Assembly: GCA_001462235.1 (NCBI GenBank)
Contig: LIUI01000083.1
Coordinates: forward strand, 1-33,491
Direction: 5' to 3'
From: Fibrobacteria bacterium GUT307
GTDB taxonomy: Bacteria; Fibrobacterota; Fibrobacteria; Fibrobacterales; Fibrobacteraceae
DNA length: 33,491 nucleotides
The notes under the pieces are model-generated. The model had not been told where the DNA came from, did not search any database, and saw only the letters and a program-made list of their open reading frames with translations. Shown one piece after another: positions 23,781 through 30,496 of the stretch (positions within the stretch are counted from its first letter, which is position 1; each line of letters starts with the position of its first letter). The position numbers and the translations under genes are program-made.

Positions 23781-24505
23781 GAAACGAAAATAACAAAAAT
23801 GCTTTTGCAGGAATGAATATTGAAGTTTTAATCAAAAACAGCATAGTTGACCATCCCGCTATAATAACAAAACTTAGAGACCATTTCAACATAAAAGGCG
23901 ATTTAGAGAGTGCGGCTTGTGGCGGTATATATGGCGAAAAATCTGATGTTAGAATAAATTTCACTTGCGGTCATTATATTGATGCGAATGTGAAAGGATT
24001 TAAAATAGGCTTTAATCAATTAGCAAGGACAACTGTATCTAGGTTTTGCGAGATTTTTTGCCTTAATTCTTGCGATAAACAAGATTTAGAAAATATTGTT
24101 GTCACTAAGTCTAAAAACACAAAAAATCCATTATTTTCAGAAAAACAACAAGAAAAATGGGGTAATTTCTTTAGAGCCAATGTGAAAAAACTTTTAAGAT
24201 GGGGATTTTCGGAACATCCGAACAGAGAAATTCTTGTACTTTATAATAGAGATACTCAAATAGTAAAAATATACGCTATAAAAGAGATTTTAAGCAGTTT
24301 ACCTACGGATATAGTTTTTACTAAAGGTGGCTTTAATATAGGTGGTTGTATATCATTCCAAAGAAAAGGCGGCAATGGTTCTTTAAGGAGCAAATATCAA
24401 AAAACGAATATTAAACATCCTGGAAATAATATTCAATTAAAAATCAAAGCGAGTAAACTCATAGAGACGTTAGAATCTGTAAAACTTGCGGAGTATGTTA
24501 TATAA
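23777..24505 (+). CDS. Type II restriction endonuclease, HinP1I/MspI-like, R-M system 2
   Basis: The 242-residue protein overlaps methyltransferase 2 by four bases. It carries KSDV (D57) and, 13 residues later, NVK (N71, K73), the SD...(Q/N)xK active-site pattern of the monomeric enzymes HinP1I (GCGC) and MspI. KGFKIGFNQL after the Lys and the C-terminal FNIGGCISFQRKGGNGS resemble the HinP1I region reading NFGRVTIQRKGGDNG, as I recall it. This agrees with the M.HhaI-like partner and supports a GCGC target. The gene is AT-rich relative to its flanks. The next gene starts only 26 bases downstream without an obvious promoter. Homology was judged by eye. Confidence 0.72.
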   Translation: MRNENNKNAFAGMNIEVLIKNSIVDHPAIITKLRDHFNIKGDLESAACGGIYGEKSDVRINFTCGHYIDANVKGFKIGFNQLARTTVSRFCEIFCLNSCDKQDLENIVVTKSKNTKNPLFSEKQQEKWGNFFRANVKKLLRWGFSEHPNREILVLYNRDTQIVKIYAIKEILSSLPTDIVFTKGGFNIGGCISFQRKGGNGSLRSKYQKTNIKHPGNNIQLKIKASKLIETLESVKLAEYVI

Positions 24506-24520
24506 CAACTACTGCTAGGC

Positions 24521-24620
24521 TCCTTGCACAAATGAAATTTTTCTCCCTCCTTATTGCCCCTGCCCTCGCTTTTGCCGCATTTTACGGCAACCAAAGTGGT
24601 ATAAATTGGAAAAGCGCAGA
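24521..24620 (+). repeat. Intact copy of direct repeat 2 (start of the 24532 gene)
   Basis: This is the functional counterpart of 22631-22730. Upstream of the shared TCCTTGCACAA the two loci differ completely: the TTTTTCTATATT element before the truncated copy is absent here. Confidence 0.9.
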
Positions 24621-27450
24621 GACGGAGCATTTTTTGGCGCACTACCCTGCAGAGCATAGAGAACGGGCGGCACGGGCAACCGAAATTGCAGAAAGTGTTT
24701 ATGATACTATTACAAATCGCTATAAAATAAAATTGCCAAGCAAGGTTAATCTGGTATTTGAGAATGCTCTTTACAGCAATGGTGAGGCAAATCCCGTTTA
24801 CAATATGATGCGTATTGGGCTTACAAATTGGGATTTCAAAATTCGTGGCTCGCATTCATGGCTAAGAGATGTGGTAACCCATGAGTTTAGCCACTTGGCA
24901 AGTATGCAGAACGGAAGCAAAACGCCATTCCCTTGGATTCAAGGAGTGCAAATTTCTGCAATGGATTTTTACAATGAACGGCAGCAAGTGAATTATGCGG
25001 GATACATTCCCTTTATGATACAGCCTTTTTGGTTTGCAGAAGGCACCGCACAGTTTGAAAGCTATAGAATGGGATTTGACCGCTGGGATACCCACAGAGA
25101 TATGCTTTTGCGAACCGCATTCTTGGAAAACAAGGTTTTGCCCTTGGAATTTATGGAAGACTTTAGCGAGCAGGCTTTGGAAGCGGAGTTAGGGCCATAC
25201 ACCCAAGGTTTTGACATGGTTCGCTACATTGCAGAAACTTACGGAGAAAATGCAATTCCGGAGTTGTGGAAAGAAATGGGAAAAATATCCAACCTTACTT
25301 TAAGCGGGGCATTGAGCAACAAGTTTAACATTACGGAAAAAGAATTGTATAAAAATTGGAAAGAAAACAGAAAAGAGCATTACGAAAAAATTCGTAGTTC
25401 GCTTGGCACACCTATTGCAGGAAAAAAAATAACAAAAGACGCTTCTTACAACGAATTCATCTCTTTGGCAAATGGCAATCTTTACGGGCTTTCAAATTTT
25501 GGCGGAGATTTTTTTGAAGGCGAAGTATTTGAATTGAAAGACACTGTCACTACGCCTTTTGAAAAATTCAAATTGAAAAAACCTTATCTTTCGCAAGGGA
25601 TAAGCATAAGGCAAACACCGGAAGGATTGCTACTAGCTTATGTAAGCTACCAAAACAGAGATAAAAACGGAAAACCTTATTTTGACATAGCCATTGCAGA
25701 TACCCTTGGCAATAATCGTTTTATCACAAAATTCGCAGATGCGGTTTATCCGGATATTTCACCGGATGGGAAACAAGTTGTATTTGCTAGGCGGGAGCAG
25801 AATGGAACGCGGTTTTATTTGTCAATAGCAAGCACAGACACATTGGGGGATTACAGGGACATCGTTGCCCCAAGCGGGGAGGAATTTAATATTTTCAACC
25901 CAAAATTCTCGCCGGACGGTAAACAAATTGCGTATAATTTTTTTGACGGAACAAGCCGAAAAATAATTTTGCCAAACGATACTATTGCATTTGCAGGTGA
26001 TGTCCGCAATCCCAATTGGAGTTTAGACGGTAAAAGCATTTATTTTTCCAGCGATGAGACAGGAATTTTTAACATATACAAAAAGGATTTGCAAACAAAA
26101 AAAATAGAACGCATCACAAATGTTTTAGGCGGTGCATTTTCACCTGTGGCAGATACAAATGGATTGTATTATGTGGGGTATGACAGGGATGGATTTTCTG
26201 TGTATAAAATGACGAATGTAGAGACGGATGTAAAGGATGTAAAGACGGATGTAAAGACGGATGTAAAGACGGATAATTATCCGTCTCTGCCCCCCGAAAT
26301 ATCTTTTGTCAATTCGGAACGGAATTATTTGCCCATTCCACGGATGCCAATCCTTGTGCCTTTGTTTGCCTTTGATGACAGGCCGCCGGATTTTGGTGCG
26401 GTTAATGCCGGGATAAAGATTCCAAAGATTGGGCTTGCATTTGGTTTGAATGACCCGCTTAACAAAAATTTTTTCCAAATAGCTGCTTTGCAGCAAATAG
26501 GCAAATTTGGCGAAGATAGCCAAAGCGATTTATTTGCAAGTTTGGAAAACCGCAGTTTCCCAATTACCCTTAACCTCGCTTTTATGCGAACCAACACGCC
26601 CTCAAAAGATACCGTGCGCTACGAAAACCCGCGCGATCACGAAGAACCGCTTGCCTTAAGCGAATATGCTTCTGAACTTTACAGTGCTTCATTTGCCGCT
26701 TCTTATTCCATTTTCAAAAAAGGGGATTCCTTAGCAGCATTTGCCTCTTATGATTGGCAGGCTTTTAATCTTTACCAAGATGGCTTTTCTTGGGATTATC
26801 ATAAGAGATGGCAATTGGGTTTAATGCTCGGTTTTACCGCCCAAGATAGCTTATTCGCTTTACAAGGTCTTTATTCTTTTGCCAATTCAAATTTATTTAG
26901 GCCCGGGACTTTTGCAGAGAGCTTTACTGTGAGTGATGCCGGGGCTATCATTCCAATTTACAGAAATTTCCGCTTACACGAATTGGCTTTTTCTGCAAAT
27001 TTATCTCTCAACAATCCATTGCAAAAATACGGCAAACTTTCCTTCTCGGCTTTTGGCAGTGGAATTTTGAATTGGAAAAGCACAGACTCAGATACTTTGG
27101 ATAATTTTTACCTGCACCCTCTTGTTATGGAAGGTTACCCCATCTTGGAAAGCAGCGAAAGCTACTTTAGGCAGGGAACAAGAACGGTTTTGGGAGAAGT
27201 TCGCTATAAATTTCCCATTTACAGCGATTTTAGAAAAAGATTTTGGATTTTTACCACGAAAAATTTTAATTTTTCGCTTTTTTCGCAAATAGGCTTTGTT
27301 GAGGAAAAAAAACGGCTGCGAAATTATGGCGTAAACTGGCATTTGGAAAATCGCCTGTTTTATTCCGTGCCTTTTAACTTCAATTTTGGAGTTGCAAGGG
27401 GCTTGGATAGGCCAAAAGACACAAGGATAAAAATTTGGATAGGCATTTGA
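24532..27450 (+). CDS. Predicted outer-membrane protein: gluzincin-type peptidase domain, TolB-like propeller, C-terminal beta-barrel
   Basis: The 972-residue protein starts with a signal peptide (FFSLLIAPALAFA). Residues about 25-260 hold a zinc-peptidase-like domain with HEFSH (117-121) and WFAEGTAQF (E170), the gluzincin arrangement seen in peptidase-MA-like families. Residues about 300-560 contain PD40/TolB-type propeller repeats (ISPDGKQVVFARR, FSPDGKQIAYNFF, WSLDGKSIYFSSDETG). After a repetitive linker (about 563-583) the rest is rich in alternating aromatic strands and ends GLDRPKDTRIKIWIGI, typical of Omp85-like or surface-antigen barrels. The substrate is unknown. R-M system 2 was placed directly before it, apparently displacing its original promoter (see 22631-22730). 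Zinc ligands look intact, so it may be an active peptidase. Confidence 0.72.
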   Translation: MKFFSLLIAPALAFAAFYGNQSGINWKSAETEHFLAHYPAEHRERAARATEIAESVYDTITNRYKIKLPSKVNLVFENALYSNGEANPVYNMMRIGLTNWDFKIRGSHSWLRDVVTHEFSHLASMQNGSKTPFPWIQGVQISAMDFYNERQQVNYAGYIPFMIQPFWFAEGTAQFESYRMGFDRWDTHRDMLLRTAFLENKVLPLEFMEDFSEQALEAELGPYTQGFDMVRYIAETYGENAIPELWKEMGKISNLTLSGALSNKFNITEKELYKNWKENRKEHYEKIRSSLGTPIAGKKITKDASYNEFISLANGNLYGLSNFGGDFFEGEVFELKDTVTTPFEKFKLKKPYLSQGISIRQTPEGLLLAYVSYQNRDKNGKPYFDIAIADTLGNNRFITKFADAVYPDISPDGKQVVFARREQNGTRFYLSIASTDTLGDYRDIVAPSGEEFNIFNPKFSPDGKQIAYNFFDGTSRKIILPNDTIAFAGDVRNPNWSLDGKSIYFSSDETGIFNIYKKDLQTKKIERITNVLGGAFSPVADTNGLYYVGYDRDGFSVYKMTNVETDVKDVKTDVKTDVKTDNYPSLPPEISFVNSERNYLPIPRMPILVPLFAFDDRPPDFGAVNAGIKIPKIGLAFGLNDPLNKNFFQIAALQQIGKFGEDSQSDLFASLENRSFPITLNLAFMRTNTPSKDTVRYENPRDHEEPLALSEYASELYSASFAASYSIFKKGDSLAAFASYDWQAFNLYQDGFSWDYHKRWQLGLMLGFTAQDSLFALQGLYSFANSNLFRPGTFAESFTVSDAGAIIPIYRNFRLHELAFSANLSLNNPLQKYGKLSFSAFGSGILNWKSTDSDTLDNFYLHPLVMEGYPILESSESYFRQGTRTVLGEVRYKFPIYSDFRKRFWIFTTKNFNFSLFSQIGFVEEKKRLRNYGVNWHLENRLFYSVPFNFNFGVARGLDRPKDTRIKIWIGI
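26221..26287. repeat. In-frame ACGGATGTAAAG tandem repeat ending in a 20-bp palindrome
   Basis: Four-fold repetition of GACGGATGTAAA-type units encodes TDVKDVKTDVKTDVKTD. It ends in the perfect palindrome AGACGGATAATTATCCGTCT at 26267-26286. The whole block is bounded by GAGACGGAT (26221-26229) and its inverse ATCCGTCTC (26279-26287). It forms the linker between propeller and barrel of the host protein. Confidence 0.85.
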
Positions 27451-27462
27451 TTTTAGATTTAC

Positions 27463-27468
27463 TACTTT
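27463..27468 (+). promoter_or_regulatory. Possible TACTTT promoter element before prs
   Basis: TACTTT ends seven bases before the ATG at 27476, the spacing seen for other elements in this window. The match to TAnnTT is exact but the TTTTC extension is missing, so support is weak. Confidence 0.3.
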
Positions 27469-27475
27469 CACTCTT

Positions 27476-28648
27476 ATGTCAGATGGTATTGTTGTAACAG
27501 GCACCTTTACAGACGACTCCTTTGCTATGGATGTAGCGCAGTTCTTAGGGCTGCGCGGAGACATCTCAGACGAGGTATCGCTAAAAACTTACGCAAACGG
27601 CGAGTTTTGCCCTCGCTATATTTCCGATATTGACAGTATGGATAGGGTAGGCCGCTACCTTGAGGGTAAGGTTGTTATTATATGTTCCGTTTCAATTTCA
27701 GACAGAAGCAGGAACGACTGTGCCATGCGCAATATGATTTTGGCAAGAGCGGCAAAGGATAACGGTGCAAAAAGAGTTGTTTTAATTGAGCCGGATTTGT
27801 TCTACTCTGCCCAAGATCGCGGTGCACACCGTTTTGGCGATATTGAAAAAGACAGAGATATTTCAGATTTAAAAAAGTTTGACGGGCAGGCTTTCACCTC
27901 CTTGCTCTACGCAAAACTTTTAAAAGAAGCCGGCGTAGATACTGTGATTACCGTCCATAACCATTCCTTAAAGGTGGAAAATCTTTTCAGAGAAATTTTT
28001 GAAGGTGATTTTCACAATCTTATTCCTGCGGAAATTTATGCTCATTACATCAAGACTTCGGATTTTTTGCAAACAGGCAAGGATGGTGATAATCTGGTTA
28101 TAGTTTCTCCGGATAAGGGCGCGGCACCTTTTGGAAATAGAGTGTGCAGTACCCTTGACCTCCCCGAATGCAAACGCATAATTCTGGACAAAAAACGCAC
28201 CGGCGAGCGTGAAGTGAGCATGGCGTTAAACCCTGCAAGCGAGGTTGATATCAGCTACCTTACAGGCAAGGATGTAATAATTCTAGACGATATGGTTCGC
28301 ACCGGTTCCACCATTGTTCAATGCTGCGAATACTTAAAAGAAAAGGCCAACCCGCGCAGAATTTGCTTTGGGGTAACGCATTTTTATTCAAGCCATGAAG
28401 CACGCGAAAAACTGAACAGCCATTTTATAGATGAGATAATGACCACAAATACCTTGCCGGATATTCTCAACCGCGATTGCCAAGGCCGTTTGCGCCGCAA
28501 AATAGTTGTGCTAAAACTCGGTCAATGGATTGCCCGCTATGTTCTTCGTTTGTTCGATATGGATTACGGTTATTTGAGCAAGCAATTTTATATGGTGGAT
28601 ATGTCTTCTAAAAATCCAAGATGGCCGCCGCTCAGTTATTTGAAGTAG
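27476..28648 (+). CDS. prs: Ribose-phosphate pyrophosphokinase (PRPP synthetase)
   Basis: The enzyme makes phosphoribosyl pyrophosphate from ribose 5-phosphate and ATP, feeding nucleotide, histidine and NAD synthesis. The 390 residues show the family pattern: YANGEFCPRY (where many Prs have F-x-DGE), IICSVSISDRSRNDCAMRN, LIEPDLFYSAQDR, a His in TVHNHS, IVSPDKGA, DKKRTGEREVS, and the PRPP-binding loop VIILDDMVRTGSTI. It is longer than the usual 310-320 residues, with an extended C terminus. The N-terminal motifs deviate from the classical class I enzyme, so it may be a lineage-specific variant. It converges with meaB; the 3' ends overlap by 17 bases. Confidence 0.88.
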   Translation: MSDGIVVTGTFTDDSFAMDVAQFLGLRGDISDEVSLKTYANGEFCPRYISDIDSMDRVGRYLEGKVVIICSVSISDRSRNDCAMRNMILARAAKDNGAKRVVLIEPDLFYSAQDRGAHRFGDIEKDRDISDLKKFDGQAFTSLLYAKLLKEAGVDTVITVHNHSLKVENLFREIFEGDFHNLIPAEIYAHYIKTSDFLQTGKDGDNLVIVSPDKGAAPFGNRVCSTLDLPECKRIILDKKRTGEREVSMALNPASEVDISYLTGKDVIILDDMVRTGSTIVQCCEYLKEKANPRRICFGVTHFYSSHEAREKLNSHFIDEIMTTNTLPDILNRDCQGRLRRKIVVLKLGQWIARYVLRLFDMDYGYLSKQFYMVDMSSKNPRWPPLSYLK

Positions 28649-29747
28649 CCCCTGCAAATAATTTCAACAACCTTGCTGCCGCCGCAAAGGGGCTTTCTTT
28701 GCCTTCAAGAACGGCGTTCTTTGCCAGCGGTAATTCTTTTTTTATGGCAGGGTGATTGTAAAAGTCAAGCAAAAGAGCATTGTGAATGCTGCTTTCCATC
28801 CAGTTTTTTTGCTGCTCTTTTCTGTTTTGGAAAAACCAAGCATTTTGCTTAACAAGGCTTTCAAACTCCGCGATCATTTTCCAAACATCTGGCAAGCCCT
28901 CTTTGGTAACGGAAGATGTTGCTATAACACGAGGCTCCCACTTGTAGGGAGTTGCCGGAAACAGATGAAGCGCGCTTTGATATTCTGAACGGGCGGCAAG
29001 GGCCTTTGTAACATTTTGCCCATCGCATTTTGTGATTGCCATGCCATCGCACATTTCCATTATGCCACGCTTTATGCCTTGCAATTCATCGCCTGCGCCT
29101 GCAAGCATTAAGAGCAAAAAGAAGTCCGTCATCTCATGCACAGCGGTTTCGCTTTGCCCAACTCCAACCGTTTCTATTAAAATTACCGAATAGCCCGCCG
29201 CCTCGCACAGGAGTATGGATTCCCGTGTTTTTTGTGCCACGCCACCCAGAGATGCACCGGATGGCGAAGGACGAATAAAAGCCTCTTCTCTTGAAGAGAG
29301 TTCATTCATTCTGGTTTTATCGCCTAAAATACTGCCTTTTGTACGCTGGCTTGTGGGGTCTATGGCAAGCACGGCTAATTTTTTTTTATGCTCTTCTATC
29401 AAATAAACGCCAAACGCCTCTATAAACGAGCTCTTACCAGCCCCCGGGCTTCCTGTTATGCCAATCCTCAAAGAATTGCCGGAGTGTGGCAAGCATTTTT
29501 GAATCAACTCTTGGGCTTTATTCTGATGTTCTGGCAAACTGCTTTCCACAAGCGTTATGCCTTGGGCAAGAGCAGTTCTATTGCCATTCAATATACCGCT
29601 GAAAAGTTCATCAACGCCAATTTCTTTGCGGCGGCGCTTTGCAAGCACCGCTTCTATGTCTGGATTTACAAGGGGCTTTTTCGCCACGCCTCTGGATATG
29701 GAAAGCGCTTCGGAATCTTCCCGTTCTGCAAATTCTTTACCAGACAC
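28632..29747 (-). CDS. meaB: MeaB/ArgK-type G3E GTPase (methylmalonyl-CoA mutase chaperone)
   Basis: MeaB gates delivery of adenosylcobalamin to, and protects, methylmalonyl-CoA mutase. The 371 residues have an N-terminal helical extension, a P-loop GSPGAGKSS, the AVLAIDPTSQRTKGSILGDKTRM switch region (in family blocks), FIRPSPSGASLGGVA, ETVGVGQSE, and TKCDGQNV in the position of the NKxD base-recognition motif (here TKCDG). These identify the MeaB subfamily of G3E GTPases. The start is GTG at 29747, which overlaps the TAG of the FKBP gene by one base (TAGTG). No mutase gene is visible in the window. It implies a methylmalonyl-CoA step, as in succinate/propionate metabolism. Confidence 0.93.
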   Translation of the reverse strand: MSGKEFAEREDSEALSISRGVAKKPLVNPDIEAVLAKRRRKEIGVDELFSGILNGNRTALAQGITLVESSLPEHQNKAQELIQKCLPHSGNSLRIGITGSPGAGKSSFIEAFGVYLIEEHKKKLAVLAIDPTSQRTKGSILGDKTRMNELSSREEAFIRPSPSGASLGGVAQKTRESILLCEAAGYSVILIETVGVGQSETAVHEMTDFFLLLMLAGAGDELQGIKRGIMEMCDGMAITKCDGQNVTKALAARSEYQSALHLFPATPYKWEPRVIATSSVTKEGLPDVWKMIAEFESLVKQNAWFFQNRKEQQKNWMESSIHNALLLDFYNHPAIKKELPLAKNAVLEGKESPFAAAARLLKLFAGATSNN

Positions 29748-30478
29748 TATTTTTTTGCCGTTTTAATATCAAGCAATTCCATTTCAAAAATGAGCAGGGA
29801 ATTACCCGGTATCACTTGATTGCCTTGTTCTCCATAAGCCAAACTGCTCGGAATCCAAACTTTGAACTTATCGCCTTTTTTCATAAGACGCAAAGCTTCT
29901 ACCCAGCCCTTTATCAACTGACCCTCGCCCAAAACAATGGACAGGGGGGAATTGCGTTCAATTGAACTGTCAAATACGGTACCATCCAGCAATGAACCTC
30001 TGTAATGAACGCTTACGGTGTCTCCGTCTTTGGCTACCTCGCCGGAACCTTCTGTAACTTTTATGTATTGCAAACCGCTTTCGGTAACAGCAATGCCAAC
30101 TTCGCCTTTGTTCTTTTCAAGGAATTCGTTTTGGCCGGCTAAGTTTGCTGCTGCTTTTGCCGAGTCTTTTGCTATGCGGGCATTTCGCATCTCTAGCATA
30201 AGGTCTTGCATGGCGGCAATCACTTCACTATCGTTCATAAGGGCCGGTTTAGTGGTATCTAGTTGGTCTTTTATGCCTTGCAGTACTACAGAATAATCCA
30301 AGTCTGCGTCTATTTGCTTTATTGCCCTGCCCATATCTATGCCAACTGCATAGCTGTGCTTGCCTTTAACGGTTTCAAGGGCGGCTTTGGTTGAAGCTTC
30401 TTTATTGCTTGCGTTTAAATCGCAAGACATCAAGAATACGCTCATAAGAGCGGCGGAGATAAAAAGGGATTTTTTCAT
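29747..30478 (-). CDS. FKBP-type peptidyl-prolyl isomerase lipoprotein
   Basis: This 243-residue protein catalyses proline isomerisation to help fold envelope proteins. It has a lipobox, VFLMSCDLN (Cys about residue 19), so it should be lipid-anchored facing the periplasm. Residues about 38-135 resemble the FkpA-type N-terminal helical dimerisation domain (YAVGIDMGRAIKQ). The C-terminal FKBP domain contains VSVHYRGSLLDGTVFDSS, VLGEGQLIKGWVEALRLMKKGDKFKVWIP (in family blocks) and LAYGEQG, and ends LLIFEMELLDI. It shares one base with the meaB start, so the two are probably co-transcribed. A TAGATT element ends seven bases before its ATG, in the 18-base gap to dsbD. Confidence 0.93.
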   Translation of the reverse strand: MKKSLFISAALMSVFLMSCDLNASNKEASTKAALETVKGKHSYAVGIDMGRAIKQIDADLDYSVVLQGIKDQLDTTKPALMNDSEVIAAMQDLMLEMRNARIAKDSAKAAANLAGQNEFLEKNKGEVGIAVTESGLQYIKVTEGSGEVAKDGDTVSVHYRGSLLDGTVFDSSIERNSPLSIVLGEGQLIKGWVEALRLMKKGDKFKVWIPSSLAYGEQGNQVIPGNSLLIFEMELLDIKTAKK

Positions 30479-30485
30479 AGGGGTA

Positions 30486-30491
30486 AATCTA
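30486..30491 (-). promoter_or_regulatory. Promoter-like TTTCTAGATT before the FKBP gene
   Basis: On the minus strand TAGATT, preceded by TTTC, ends seven bases before the ATG at 30478. It lies wholly in the short gap after dsbD. It would give a leaderless FKBP-meaB transcript. Confidence 0.45.
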
Positions 30492-30496
30492 GAAAT

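Noticed and set aside
20040-24620. Insertion of the R-M island by a transposon or prophage
   Set aside because: No transposase, integrase, tRNA gene or short target duplication is visible. The repeats are long partial gene copies instead, pointing to homologous or illegitimate recombination.
26221-26287. Possible CRISPR-like direct repeats
   Set aside because: The units are contiguous, with no unique spacers, no cas genes are nearby, and they lie in frame within a coding sequence.
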